From positions 62,001 through 126,000 of the forward strand of contig NZ_RAQQ01000012.1 in NCBI RefSeq assembly GCF_003610785.1: DNA of 64,000 nt, in the 5' to 3' direction. Each line of letters opens with the position of its first letter. Position 1 is the stretch's first letter. The notes under the pieces were generated by a model. The model was not told the origin of the DNA, did not search any database, and was given only the letters and a program-made list of their open reading frames with translations. Positions 47,867 to 56,701 of this stretch are shown in pieces. The translations under genes and the position numbers were made by a program. Source of the stretch: Micromonospora globbae (GTDB lineage: Bacteria > Actinomycetota > Actinomycetes > Mycobacteriales > Micromonosporaceae).

Positions 47867-48597
47867 TCCCAGCGGAACAGCCTCGCCGCCACCGCGCCCG
47901 CCACCACGGCGACCGCCGCCATTATCGCGAGGTGCAGCGGCTGCGGCGCATCGGCGGTCCAGGCGTCGAGCAGCGCCTGCACGCCGGGTGGCGTGTAGCC
48001 ACCGATCCGGACCAGCAGGTCGGGCAGGAGGAACCGGGGCACGTAGACCCCGCCGAAGAACATGACCACCAGGAACAGCGGCACGGCCAGCGCCTGCGCC
48101 GCCTTCGTCGTGGGCGCCACGGCCGCCACCAGCAGCCCCAGCGCGAGCAGGGCCGCGGTGCCGAGGACGAGGGCCAGCGCGAAGCCCAACAGGTGCCGGG
48201 GCAGGGGCACGTCGAAGGCCAGCCGCCCGACCGCGACGAGCAGCACGGCGCTGACCAGGATGGTGGCGAGCGAGATGACCAGTTGGGCGGCGAGCAGCGC
48301 GACCGGGCTGGCCGGGGTGGTGGACAACCGACGCAGCACCCCGCGTTCGCGGTAGGTGGCCAGCACCGTCGGCAGGATGTTCACCCCGGTCATGGCGAGC
48401 GTGATCACCAGGAGCGAGGGCGCGAAGTACTGGATGAAGGGCAGGTCGCCGAACTGCGCCTCCGGCTGCCGCCCGGCCGGGATCAGCCCGAACACCACCA
48501 GCAGCGCGAGCGGCAACGCGACGGTCGTCAGCGGTGCGGCGGGGTCCCGCAGGAAGAGCCTGGTCTCGATCCTGAGGATCTGCCCGAAGGCGTGCAT
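47863..48597 (-). CDS. ABC-2 type transporter permease
   Basis: 244 residues from the ATG at 48597, which has GGGAG at 6 nt; an in-frame GTG at 48612 overlaps the ATPase stop and is the alternative. Six membrane segments are visible (LTTVALPLALLVVFGLI; YFAPSLLVITLAMTGVNILP; ALLAAQLVISLATILVSAVL and others). The ABC2_membrane signature includes GVLRRLSTTPASPVALLAAQ. With the ATPase it forms a DrrB-like exporter, perhaps for drugs or lipids. Confidence 0.92.
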   Translation of the reverse strand: MHAFGQILRIETRLFLRDPAAPLTTVALPLALLVVFGLIPAGRQPEAQFGDLPFIQYFAPSLLVITLAMTGVNILPTVLATYRERGVLRRLSTTPASPVALLAAQLVISLATILVSAVLLVAVGRLAFDVPLPRHLLGFALALVLGTAALLALGLLVAAVAPTTKAAQALAVPLFLVVMFFGGVYVPRFLLPDLLVRIGGYTPPGVQALLDAWTADAPQPLHLAIMAAVAVVAGAVAARLFRWE

Positions 48598-48608
48598 GCC
48601 GTTCTCCC

Positions 48609-49517
48609 TCACTCGGCGGGCCGGTGCCCGGTCAGCTCGACGAAGGCGTCGTCGAGGGTGGACTGCTCCAGCCGCAACTCGGCGGCCACGATCTGGTTGC
48701 GGGCGAGCACCGACGTGACGGCGTGCAGCACGTCACCGGTGCCGGTCACCACCACCTGGCTGCCGCTGCGGTGCACGGCGGTCACCTCGGGCAGCTCGGT
48801 GAGGAGCCGGTCGTCCAGCGGGGCAGACGGCCGGAAACGGATCCGCTGCTCCGGCGCCACCCGCGACACCAGGCCGGCCGGGCTGTCGAGCGCCACGACC
48901 CGGCCACGGTCGATGACGGCGACCCGGTCGCAGAGCCGTTCGGCCTCCTCCATGAAGTGGGTGACCAGCACGATCGTCACCCCGGTGTCCCGTACCTGCT
49001 CGATGAGGGCCCAGGTGTCCCGCCGGGCCTGCGGGTCCAGCCCGGTGGTCAGTTCGTCCAGGATGGCGACCTCCGGGTTGCCGACCAGCGCCAGCGCGAC
49101 GGACAGCCGCTGCTTCTGGCCGCCGGAGAGGTTCTTGTACGCGGTCTTCCGCTTGTCGCCCAGCCCCAGCCTGTCGATCAGTTCGGCCGGGTCGGCCGGC
49201 TCGCGGTAGAACGAGGCGTACAGCTCCAGCGCCTCGCCGACCCGCAGCCGGTCGGGCAGCTGGCTCTCCTGGAGCTGCACGCCCACCCGCTCGCGAAGCC
49301 GGCGCGGGTCCCGCCGCGGGTCGAGTCCGAGGACCGACACCGCGCCCCCGTCGGGCACCCGCAGCCCGGCGACGCACTCCACCGTGGTGGTCTTGCCGGC
49401 GCCGTTCGGGCCGAGGATCCCGAAGATCTCTCCGGCCTCCACCGCGAACGACACGTCGTCCACGGCCACCAGATCGCCGTACCGCTTGTGCAGGTTGGTC
49501 ACCTCGATGACCCGCAT
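48609..49517 (-). CDS. ABC transporter ATP-binding protein (DrrA-like)
   Basis: 302 residues. Walker A is GILGPNGAGKTTTVECVAGL near residues 33-52, the signature motif LSGGQKQRLSVALALVG near 130, and Walker B VAILDELTTGLDPQ near 152, where the common proline of LDEPT is leucine. The C-terminal extension (residues 220-302) is of DrrA type. It powers the ABC-2 permease; order on the strand is ATPase, permease, kinase, regulator, WYL regulator, a likely operon. Resistance or envelope stress is a plausible role. Confidence 0.93.
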   Translation of the reverse strand: MRVIEVTNLHKRYGDLVAVDDVSFAVEAGEIFGILGPNGAGKTTTVECVAGLRVPDGGAVSVLGLDPRRDPRRLRERVGVQLQESQLPDRLRVGEALELYASFYREPADPAELIDRLGLGDKRKTAYKNLSGGQKQRLSVALALVGNPEVAILDELTTGLDPQARRDTWALIEQVRDTGVTIVLVTHFMEEAERLCDRVAVIDRGRVVALDSPAGLVSRVAPEQRIRFRPSAPLDDRLLTELPEVTAVHRSGSQVVVTGTGDVLHAVTSVLARNQIVAAELRLEQSTLDDAFVELTGHRPAE

Positions 49518-49672
49518 CGCGCCGCCCTCTCGCCGTCCCGGTGGTACCTGTCCAGCCTGGTGGCGACGGGCCGGCGGCGGATCGACCGCGCGGCGACGGG
49601 TCGAGGGGGCGCCGGTGGATCTCCGCGATCCACCAACCGGTGGATGTGCGGGCAGCCACTAGGCTTCCCGGC

Positions 49673-50464
49673 GTGGACGTGACCAGCGTGGCCCGCCCGG
49701 TGACCGGAGCCGCCGGCCGCTTCTTCGCCGGCGCCGGGCTGCTTCTGCGGGGCATCGGCCTGTACGTGCGCAGCCCGAAGCTGATGCTGCTCGGCATCGT
49801 GCCGGCGCTCATCTCCGGCGCGCTCTTCCTCACCGCGTTCGTCGTCCTGGCATGGTTCGTCGACGACCTGGCGGCGCTGGTCACCCCGTTCGCCGACGAC
49901 TGGTCGGCGACCTGGCGCACCGTCGTCCGAGTGGTGGCGGGGCTGGCCATCCTGGGCCTCGGCGGGCTGCTCGGCGTGCTCACGTTCACGGCCGTCACCC
50001 TGGTGATCGGGGACCCGTTCTACGAGGCGATCTCGGAGCGCGTGGAGGAGCGGCTCGGCGGCACCCCGGGCGCGGTGGACGTGCCGTTCTGGTCGTCGCT
50101 GCGCCGCAGCCTCGCCGACTCCGTACGCCTGGTGGCGCTCTCCGCGCTGGTCGGCATCCCGCTCTTCCTCGCCGGCTTCATCCCGGTGGTCGGCCAGATC
50201 GTCGTGCCGGTGATCGGCGCGGCCGTGGGCGGATGGTTCCTCGCCGTGGAACTCGTCGGCGCACCCTTCTACCGGCGGGGGATGCGGCTGCCGGAGCGGC
50301 GGGAGCTGCTGAAGGCGGACCGGCCCACGGCGCTCGGCTTCGGGGTGGCCGTCTTCCTCTGCTTCCTCGTCCCGCTGGGCGCCGTGCTCGTCATGCCGGC
50401 CGCCGTGGCCGGCGCCACCCTGCTGGCCCGGCGCACGCTCGGCCAGTCCATCGAGGAGGGCTGA
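49673..50464 (+). CDS. EI24/CysZ-like membrane protein
   Basis: 263 residues. Membrane segments at LMLLGIVPALISGALFLTAF, LAILGLGGLLGVLTFTAVTL, LVALSALVGIPLFLAGFIPV and the end GVAVFLCFLVPLGAVLVMPA, with VIGDPFYEAISERVEERLGG between, match the EI24/CysZ family. E. coli CysZ is a sulfate transporter; actinobacterial members are uncharacterised. TAGGCT at 49660-49665 precedes the GTG by 7 nt, so the mRNA is probably leaderless. The macrodomain gene follows after one base. Confidence 0.9.
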   Translation: MDVTSVARPVTGAAGRFFAGAGLLLRGIGLYVRSPKLMLLGIVPALISGALFLTAFVVLAWFVDDLAALVTPFADDWSATWRTVVRVVAGLAILGLGGLLGVLTFTAVTLVIGDPFYEAISERVEERLGGTPGAVDVPFWSSLRRSLADSVRLVALSALVGIPLFLAGFIPVVGQIVVPVIGAAVGGWFLAVELVGAPFYRRGMRLPERRELLKADRPTALGFGVAVFLCFLVPLGAVLVMPAAVAGATLLARRTLGQSIEEG

Positions 50465-50465
50465 C

Positions 50466-50975
50466 GTGGAGATCACGCTGGTGGAGGGCGACATCACGAC
50501 CCAGCGGGTCGACGCGATCGTCAACGCCGCCAACTCGTCCCTGCTGGGCGGCGGTGGCGTGGACGGCGCGATCCACCGCGCCGGCGGACCGGAGATCCTG
50601 GCGGAGTGCCGCGCCCTGCGCGCCTCCCGCTACGGGAAGGGGCTGCCCACCGGGCAGGCGGTCGCCACCACGGCGGGGCGGCTCCCGGCCCGCTGGGTGA
50701 TCCACACCGTCGGGCCGGTCTGGTCGGCGACCGAGGACCGCTCGGCGCTGCTGCGCGACTGCTACGCCAACAGCCTCCGGATCGCCGACGAGCTGGGCGC
50801 CACCACCGTCGCCTTCCCGCTCGTCTCGGCGGGCGTCTACGGCTGGCCCGTGGAGGACGCCGTACGCCAGGCGCTGACCGTGCCGGCCACGCCCGCGCGG
50901 GTCACCGAGTCCCGGCTCGTGCTCTTCGGCGCCGGCACGTACGCCACGGCCGAGCGGGTCGCCGCGTCGGCCTGA
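50466..50975 (+). CDS. Macrodomain O-acetyl-ADP-ribose deacetylase
   Basis: 169 residues, a single macro domain of the YmdB/MacroD type: VEGDITTQRVDAIVNAANSS near residues 6-25, LLGGGGVDGAIHRAGG near 27-42, GQAVATTAGRLPARWVIHTV, and AFPLVSAGVYGWPVEDAVRQ near 118. These residues bind ADP-ribose and hydrolyse O-acetyl-ADP-ribose or ADP-ribosyl groups. The GTG starts one base after the EI24 stop, so the two are co-transcribed. Confidence 0.94.
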   Translation: MEITLVEGDITTQRVDAIVNAANSSLLGGGGVDGAIHRAGGPEILAECRALRASRYGKGLPTGQAVATTAGRLPARWVIHTVGPVWSATEDRSALLRDCYANSLRIADELGATTVAFPLVSAGVYGWPVEDAVRQALTVPATPARVTESRLVLFGAGTYATAERVAASA

Positions 50976-50985
50976 GCCCCGCCGG

Positions 50986-51891
50986 TCAGCTCAGCTCGCG
51001 CAGGCACGACCACTGGGCGGCCACCGGCCGGTAGCCGAGCCGGGTGTTGACGGCCAGCATCGGCGCGTTCCCCTCGTCGTTCGAGGTGTACGCGACCCGG
51101 ACGCCCAACTCGGCGGCCCGCCGCAGCGCGGTCGCCTTCACCAGCCGGGCCAGCCCCCGCCCCCGGTGCTGCGGGACCGTCGCCGTCATGTCCGACCACA
51201 TGCGGTCGCCGTCGCGGATGACGAGGCTGAACGCCACGACCTCGCCGTCCACCTCGGCGGCGGTGCTGGCCGCCCGGTCCAGGCCGACGTTCTCCCAGAC
51301 GTCGTGGCGCCAGACGTCGTAGCTGACCGCGTCGGAGGGCACGTCGCCCGGCTCGTCGGCCGCGGCCGTGACCTCGGCGCGGTACATCCGCCGCGGGTCC
51401 ACGTCGGCCACCGGCCGCAGCCGTACGCCGGGCGGCGTCGCCGGCGCCGGCGGGGCCGGACGCAGGTCGAGCGCCGAGTAGCGCACCTCCCGGCTGGGCG
51501 TGAAGCCGTGCCGCCGGGCGAAGGGCAGCCCGTCCGGCAGCGCCCAGGCGCGGACCCGGCGTACGCCCAGCGACCGCAGGTGGTCCAGCGAGGCGTCCAG
51601 CAGCGCGGTGCCGATGCCGCGCCACCGGTGCTCCGGGTGGACGTGCAGCAGCGACACCTCGCCGACACCGGTCTCCGAGGTGCGGATGTTCCGGTACGCC
51701 GACGCCCAACCGGCGAGGTGGCCGTCGACCTCGGCCACGAACGCCGTCCAGTCCTCGCCGGCTGGCGGCTGCGCGATCATCCGTCGGGTGGACTCCACCC
51801 CGCGCACCAGGTACGGGTGGACGACCGCGCGCAGCGCCACCACCGCGGGCGCGTCGTCGGGGCGGGCCGTCCGGAGTCGCGGGTCACCCAT
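50986..51891 (-). CDS. GNAT family N-acetyltransferase, two-domain
   Basis: 301 residues with two GNAT folds. The first has SLLHVHPEHRWRGIGTALLD, with the acetyl-CoA loop RWRGIG near 96, and the second TATVPQHRGRGLARLVKATA, with HRGRGL near 247. This is the MshD-like tandem layout, but the sequence is not close to MshD; the substrate is unknown. The ATG overlaps the RidA stop by 8 bp, so both genes are co-transcribed. It converges with the macrodomain gene (10 bp apart). Confidence 0.9.
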   Translation of the reverse strand: MGDPRLRTARPDDAPAVVALRAVVHPYLVRGVESTRRMIAQPPAGEDWTAFVAEVDGHLAGWASAYRNIRTSETGVGEVSLLHVHPEHRWRGIGTALLDASLDHLRSLGVRRVRAWALPDGLPFARRHGFTPSREVRYSALDLRPAPPAPATPPGVRLRPVADVDPRRMYRAEVTAAADEPGDVPSDAVSYDVWRHDVWENVGLDRAASTAAEVDGEVVAFSLVIRDGDRMWSDMTATVPQHRGRGLARLVKATALRRAAELGVRVAYTSNDEGNAPMLAVNTRLGYRPVAAQWSCLRELS

Positions 51892-52297
51892 CGCCGCGCA
51901 CCGCGGCGACCGCCTCGACCTCCACGAGCTGGTCGTCGTAGCCGAGAACGGCCACGCCGAGCAGGGTGCTGGGCGGCTCGTGGTCGCCGAACGCGTCCCG
52001 CACCACCTCCCAGACGGCGACCAGGTCGTCCTGCCGGGACGAGGCGACGTACACGGTGGTCTTGACCACGTCGGTGAGAGCGGCGCCGGCCGCCGCGAGA
52101 GCCACCTCCAGGTTGGCCATCACCTGCCGCGCCTGCGCGACGTGGTCACCCGGCGCCACGGTCCGTCCCTCGGCGTCGAGCGGGCACGCGCCGGCGGTGA
52201 AGACCAGCCGGGTCGGGGGCTCGACGGTGGCCGCGTAGGCGTACTCGGCGACGTCGGACAGGGCGGGAACGGGAATCAGGCGTACGGCTCCGGTCAC
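51884..52297 (-). CDS. RidA family protein (enamine/imine deaminase)
   Basis: 137 residues from the GTG at 52297, with TAGCCT (52305-52310, minus strand) 7 nt upstream. The RidA fold shows LVFTAGACPLDAEGRTVAPG, QARQVMANLEVALAAAGAAL and VVKTTVYVASSRQDDLVAVW, and the later PPSTLLGVAVLGYDDQLVEV. The usual arginine of the active site (near residue 105 in E. coli RidA) is replaced, as in several non-archetypal RidA members, so deaminase activity is uncertain. Confidence 0.88.
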   Translation of the reverse strand: MTGAVRLIPVPALSDVAEYAYAATVEPPTRLVFTAGACPLDAEGRTVAPGDHVAQARQVMANLEVALAAAGAALTDVVKTTVYVASSRQDDLVAVWEVVRDAFGDHEPPSTLLGVAVLGYDDQLVEVEAVAAVRGDG

Positions 52298-52359
52298 CCG
52301 CGGCAGGCTACCGCCGTTCCGGTGCCGCCTCGACCGAATAAGGCGGCCGGTGCGCCGTG

Positions 52360-53367
52360 CTAGGCGGAGTCGCGCAGGATCAGCTCCGTGGGGAGCACCA
52401 CGGCCGGCTCGATGGGCTCGCCGGCCGCGAGCCGCAGCAGCTGCCGGGTCATCTGCCGGCCGATCTCCTGGATCGGCTGCCGGACGGTGGTGAGCGGCGG
52501 CTCGGTGTACGCGGCCGTCTCGGTGTCGTCGAAGCCGATCACCGCGACGTCCTCGGGCACCCGGCGGCCCGCCTCCCGCAGCGTACGCAGCGCGGCCTGC
52601 GCCATCAGGTCGGAGGCCACGAACACCGCGTCGAGGTCGGGGTGCTCGGCGAGGAGCTGCCGCATGGCCGTCGCCCCGGACTCCCGGGTGAAGTCCCCGG
52701 TCGCCACCCGCTCGGGCAGCCCGGCGGCGGCCACCGTCTCCCGGTAGCCGGCCAGCCGCTCGATGCCGGCCACCATGTCCTGCGGGCCGGCGATCGTGGC
52801 GATCCGCCGCCGGCCGCTGTCGAGGAGGTGCCGGACGGCGCGGCTCACACCGCCCACGTGGTCGACGTCGACGTACGGCAGCGGGGCGTCGTCGAGCGGC
52901 CGGCCGCTGCACACCACGGGGATGCCGAGGCGGGCGAGCCGGGCGGGCAGCGGGTCGGCCGCGTGCAACGACGCGAAGAGCACACCGTCGACGTGCCGCC
53001 CGGTGGTGTAGCGGGCGACCCGTTCGTGACCGGCCGGCGAGCCGGCCAGCATCAGCACGAGCTGCTTGTCGGCCGCCTCCAGCTCCTGGCTGACGCCCCG
53101 GATGATGCCGGGGAAGAACTGGTCGTCGGAGAAGACGCGGGTGGCGGCCTCGGGCATGACCAAGGCGATCGAGTCGGTGCGCTGCGTCACGAGGCTGCGG
53201 GCGGCGAGGTTGGGCACGTACCCCAGCTCGGCCACCGCCCGGTGGACCGCCTCCCGGATCGGCTCCGCGACCGTGGTGGAGCCGTTCACCACCCGGGAGA
53301 CGGTGGCCCGGGACACCCCGGCCCGCCGGGCCACCTCTTCGAGCGTCGGCCGCCCTGCCGTCGTCAT
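52360..53367 (-). CDS. LacI family transcriptional repressor
   Basis: 335 residues. The LacI helix-turn-helix TLEEVARRAGVSRATVSRVV with hinge helix NLAARSLVTQ occupies residues 8-60. The sugar-binding periplasmic-type domain follows (FFPGIIRGVSQELEAADKQL; GVLFASLHAADPL; DAVFVASDLMAQAALRTLRE). It is the last gene of the sugar operon (binding protein, two permeases, GH1, LacI) and likely binds the GAGAGC-GCTCTC operators. By analogy with CebR/CelR, cellobiose or another beta-glucoside would be inducer, which is inference. Confidence 0.93.
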   Translation of the reverse strand: MTTAGRPTLEEVARRAGVSRATVSRVVNGSTTVAEPIREAVHRAVAELGYVPNLAARSLVTQRTDSIALVMPEAATRVFSDDQFFPGIIRGVSQELEAADKQLVLMLAGSPAGHERVARYTTGRHVDGVLFASLHAADPLPARLARLGIPVVCSGRPLDDAPLPYVDVDHVGGVSRAVRHLLDSGRRRIATIAGPQDMVAGIERLAGYRETVAAAGLPERVATGDFTRESGATAMRQLLAEHPDLDAVFVASDLMAQAALRTLREAGRRVPEDVAVIGFDDTETAAYTEPPLTTVRQPIQEIGRQMTRQLLRLAAGEPIEPAVVLPTELILRDSA

Positions 53368-53390
53368 CGCGCCGTTCCCCCCGGTTCGTC

Positions 53391-54773
53391 TCACAGCCCG
53401 TTCCGGGAGATCACCTCCTGGTACCACCGGGCGCTGGCCTTCGGTGTGCGGCGCTGGGTCAGGTAGTTGACGTGCACGATCCCGAACCGCCTGCGGTAGC
53501 CCTCCGCCCACTCGAAGTTGTCCAGCAACGACCATACGAGATATCCCCGCAGATCCACCCCCCGGGAGATCGCCTCGTGCGCCGCGCGCAGGTGCCCCTC
53601 CAGGTAGGCGATCCGGTCGGTGTCGGCGACCTGCCCGGGGCCGTCCGGCGAGTCGGCGCCGGCCTTGTCGGGGTACGCGGCGCCGTTCTCGGTGATCAGC
53701 AACGGCACCCCCGGATAGTCGGTGGCGATCCGCTCCAGCAGCCGGGTCAGCCCGGCCGGCTCGACCATCCAGCCCATGTCGGTGAGCGGCCCGACCGGCG
53801 GCAGGAACTCCACGGCACCGTCGGTGCCCGGGTACGCGCCGCCGCCCCCGCCGCCGTCGGGCCGGCCGGCCACGTACGTCGGCTGGTAGTAGTTGATCCC
53901 CAGCAGGTCGATCGGCGCGGCGATGAGCTTCTCGTCGCCGTCCCGCACGAACGTCGGCTCGACGATCCGGCTCAGGTGCTCCAGCACGTCCTCCGGGTAA
54001 CCCCCGGCCAGCAGCGGGTCCAGGAAGATCCGGTTGTGCAGGCCGTCGACGAGGCGGACGGCCGCGGCGTCGGCGGCGCTCGACTCGTCGGCGGGGCGTA
54101 CGTCGGCCGGGTTGAGGGTGATCCCCACGGTCCGCGCGCCGGCCGCGCGCAGCGCGCGGGCCGCCAGGCCGTGGCCGAGCAGGAGGTGGTGCACGGCCGT
54201 GAAGGCGGCGGCCGCGTCCTGCTCGCCGGGCGCGTGCACCCCGCTGCCGTAGCCGAGGTACGCCGAGCACCACGGCTCGTTCAGCGTGGTCCAGACGTCC
54301 ACCCGGTCACCGAGGCGCGCGTACGCCGCGGTGGCGTACGTGGCGAAGTGCTCGGCGGTCTCCCGGTTCGTCCAGCCGCCCCGGTCGCCGAGGGTCTGCG
54401 GCAGGTCCCAGTGGTAGAGGGTGACGATCGGGTCGATCCCCCTCTCCAGCAGGGCGTCGACGAGGCGGTCGTAGAAGTCCAGGCCGCGCGGGTTGACCGG
54501 GCCGGTGCCGTCCGGCTGGACGCGCGGCCAGGCGATCGAGAAGCGGTACGCCCGCAGCCCCAGCTCGGCCATGAGCGCCACGTCCTCGGCGTACCGGTGG
54601 TAGTGGTCGCAGGCGACGTCCCCGGTCTGCCCCTGGTGGACCTTTCCCGGCGTACGGCTGAAGGTGTCCCAGATGGACGGGCCGCGGCCGTCCTCGCGGG
54701 CCGCGCCCTCGATCTGGTACGCGGCCGTCGCGGCGCCCCAGAGGAAGTTGTCGGGAAATCGGAGTTCGCTCAC
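53391..54773 (-). CDS. GH1 family beta-glucosidase
   Basis: 460 residues of a complete glycoside hydrolase family 1 barrel. The N-terminal FPDNFLWGAATAAYQIEGAA is near residue 6. The acid/base glutamate lies in VWTTLNEPWCSAYLGYG near 168, the nucleophile glutamate in PLLITENGAAYPD near 363, and the substrate-binding region near the end is YLVWSLLDNFEWAEGYRRRF. It has no signal peptide, so it hydrolyses imported beta-glucosides in the cytoplasm. The GTG overlaps the permease stop (GTGA), indicating coupling. Confidence 0.95.
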   Translation of the reverse strand: MSELRFPDNFLWGAATAAYQIEGAAREDGRGPSIWDTFSRTPGKVHQGQTGDVACDHYHRYAEDVALMAELGLRAYRFSIAWPRVQPDGTGPVNPRGLDFYDRLVDALLERGIDPIVTLYHWDLPQTLGDRGGWTNRETAEHFATYATAAYARLGDRVDVWTTLNEPWCSAYLGYGSGVHAPGEQDAAAAFTAVHHLLLGHGLAARALRAAGARTVGITLNPADVRPADESSAADAAAVRLVDGLHNRIFLDPLLAGGYPEDVLEHLSRIVEPTFVRDGDEKLIAAPIDLLGINYYQPTYVAGRPDGGGGGGAYPGTDGAVEFLPPVGPLTDMGWMVEPAGLTRLLERIATDYPGVPLLITENGAAYPDKAGADSPDGPGQVADTDRIAYLEGHLRAAHEAISRGVDLRGYLVWSLLDNFEWAEGYRRRFGIVHVNYLTQRRTPKASARWYQEVISRNGL

Positions 54774-55603
54774 GCCTTGACCGCACCTTCCATGATCCCG
54801 CCGATGATCTGGCGGCCGAACAGGACGAAGACCAGCAGCAGGGGCAGTGTCGCGAGGGCCGTTCCGGTGAACACCTGCGACATGTCCTGGTAGTACCCGT
54901 CCGACAGGGCCCGCAGGGAGAGCTGGACGGTCGGGTTCTCCGGGTCGTTCAACACAGCGTACGGCCACAGGAAGTCGTTCCACGTCGTCATGAACGTGAG
55001 CAGGCCGAGGACGGCGGCGGCGGGGCGCAGGGCCGGCACCACGACGTTCCACCAGATCCGCGCGGTGCCGCAGCCGTCGACCCGGGCCGCCTCGATCAGT
55101 TCGTCGCTGACCGCCTGGCCCGCGTACTGCCGCATCATGAACACCCCGAACCCGGTGACGAGGGCGGGGACGATCACGGCGGGCAGCCGGTCGTTCCAGT
55201 TGAGCTTCGTCATGAGCAGGTAGAGCGGGATGACGCCGAGCTGCGTCGGCACCATCATCGTCGCGATGATCACCAGCAGCAGCGCGTTGCGGCCCCGGAA
55301 GCGCAGCTTCGCGAACGCGAACCCCGCGAGGCTGGAGAAGAAGACCACCGAGACGGTGACCGTGCCCGCCACGATCGCCGAGTTGACCAGACCCGTCAGG
55401 AAGTACGCGTCGGTGTTGTCGAAGAGCCGCGCGATGTTCGCCCCGAGGTTGCCGCCCGGGGTGACCGGCGGCGGCAGCTGCCCCATGGCGTCGCTGGAGC
55501 GGCTGGCCACCACGAACATCCAGTAGATCGGGAAGATCGACGCGACCGTGGCGAGCAGCAGCGCCACGTAGGTGAGCGGGCTGGCCCGCCAGAGCCGGCT
55601 CAT
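54770..55603 (-). CDS. Carbohydrate ABC transporter permease, MalG type
   Basis: 277 residues with six membrane segments, and the EAA-like loop IEAARVDGCGTARIWWNVVV near residues 163-182, in the order expected for MalG-type permeases. The C-terminal PLLLVFVLFGRQIIGGIMEG is characteristic. It forms the sugar channel with the MalF-type permease. The ATG overlaps the stop of the upstream permease gene (ATGA), and its own stop overlaps the GH1 start. Confidence 0.95.
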   Translation of the reverse strand: MSRLWRASPLTYVALLLATVASIFPIYWMFVVASRSSDAMGQLPPPVTPGGNLGANIARLFDNTDAYFLTGLVNSAIVAGTVTVSVVFFSSLAGFAFAKLRFRGRNALLLVIIATMMVPTQLGVIPLYLLMTKLNWNDRLPAVIVPALVTGFGVFMMRQYAGQAVSDELIEAARVDGCGTARIWWNVVVPALRPAAAVLGLLTFMTTWNDFLWPYAVLNDPENPTVQLSLRALSDGYYQDMSQVFTGTALATLPLLLVFVLFGRQIIGGIMEGAVKA

Positions 55604-56604
55604 CGGGAGTCTCCCTTCGCCGCCCGGCCGCCCGGCATCCGCCCGCCGAGCCGCCGGATGATCAGCACGTTGACCGTCGCGACGACGGCGATCAGCGCGA
55701 AGAGCAGCCAGGCGACCGCCGAGCCGTACCCGAAGTTGTAGTGCGGCGCGAAGGCGTTCTCGAACATGTACATGGTCACGGTCTGCGACTCGCGCAGGGG
55801 CCCGCCCCGGATCGGGTTGGTGCCGGAGTGGAAGAGGCGGGGCTCGGTGAAGAGCTGGAGGCCGCCGATGGTGGAGATGATGACGCAGAAAACGATGGTC
55901 GGCTTGAGCAGCGGCACGGTGATCGACCAGAACTGGCGGGCCCGGTTCGCCCCGTCGATCGCGGCCGACTCGTACAGGTCACGCGGGATGGCCTGCATGG
56001 CGGCCAGGAAGATCAGCGCGTTGTAGCCGGTCCACCGCCAGTCGACCATGGCGGAGATGGCCACCCAGGACGCCACCCGGTTCGACTTCCAGTCGACCCC
56101 GTCGAGCCCGACCAGGTCGAGCAGCCAGTTGACCATGCCGAACTCGCGGCCGAAGAGGACGCCGAACACGATCGCCACCGCGGCGGTCGACGTGACGTTG
56201 GGGATCAGCACGGCCATCCGCCAGCCGGTGCGGAACCGCAGCCGGCGGTTGAGCAGGTTCGCCAGCCAGAGGGCGGCGAGCAGTTGCGGCACGGTCGAGA
56301 TGACGAAGATGCCGAGGGTGTTGACGACCGCGTGCCAGAAGTCGGCGTCGGCCAGCAGCCGGGTGTAGTTGTCCGCGCCGACGAACGGGTGGTCGCTGCC
56401 GAGCAGGTCCCAGTCGTGCAGGGAGACCCAGAAGGTGTAGACCAGCGGGTAGGCCCCGAAGACCGCGAAGAGCAGGAAGAACGGGGCGATGTAGAGGTAC
56501 GGCGAGTAGCGGGTGTCGAGCCGGCTGAGCCGTACACCCGGTGTCCGCCGGCGGTGGCCGGGCGCGGGCGCGACCGGCGGGCGGGCGTCGAGCTGGACCG
56601 TCAT
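55600..56604 (-). CDS. Carbohydrate ABC transporter permease, MalF type
   Basis: 334 residues from the ATG at 56604, with AAGGAG 9 nt upstream. After a Pro/Arg-rich N-terminus come membrane segments (SPYLYIAPFFLLFAVFGAYP; VVNTLGIFVISTVPQLLAAL; MAVLIPNVTSTAAVAIVFGV), and the EAA loop YESAAIDGANRARQFWSITV near 230-249. It pairs with the MalG-type protein. It is separated from the binding-protein gene by a branched hairpin. Confidence 0.95.
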   Translation of the reverse strand: MTVQLDARPPVAPAPGHRRRTPGVRLSRLDTRYSPYLYIAPFFLLFAVFGAYPLVYTFWVSLHDWDLLGSDHPFVGADNYTRLLADADFWHAVVNTLGIFVISTVPQLLAALWLANLLNRRLRFRTGWRMAVLIPNVTSTAAVAIVFGVLFGREFGMVNWLLDLVGLDGVDWKSNRVASWVAISAMVDWRWTGYNALIFLAAMQAIPRDLYESAAIDGANRARQFWSITVPLLKPTIVFCVIISTIGGLQLFTEPRLFHSGTNPIRGGPLRESQTVTMYMFENAFAPHYNFGYGSAVAWLLFALIAVVATVNVLIIRRLGGRMPGGRAAKGDSR

Positions 56605-56626
56605 GCCCGGGAACTCCTTTCCGCGT

Positions 56627-56690
56627 GTGCGGGCGGGACCCCGGGACCCGCCGGTGGTCACCCGGCGGGGCCCGCGGTGCCCGCCCGCAC
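56627..56690 (-). terminator. Branched hairpin between binding-protein and permease genes
   Basis: GTGCGGGCGGG (56627-56637) pairs with CCCGCCCGCAC (56680-56690), and CCCGCCGG (56647-56654) pairs with CCGGCGGG (56662-56669) inside it. Such structures often partly terminate or stabilise mRNA, giving more binding protein than permease. Confidence 0.6.
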
Positions 56691-56701
56691 GCTCGCTCGG
56701 G

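Noticed and set aside
48609..49517. Antibiotic resistance exporter or biosynthetic cluster call for the DrrAB-like genes
   Set aside because: There are no biosynthetic genes nearby, and DrrA-like ATPases are common in general envelope or drug export.
52360..54273. A 637-codon frame ending in the LacI regulator
   Set aside because: Only the last 335 residues look like LacI. The upstream part is out-of-frame shadow of the GH1 gene.
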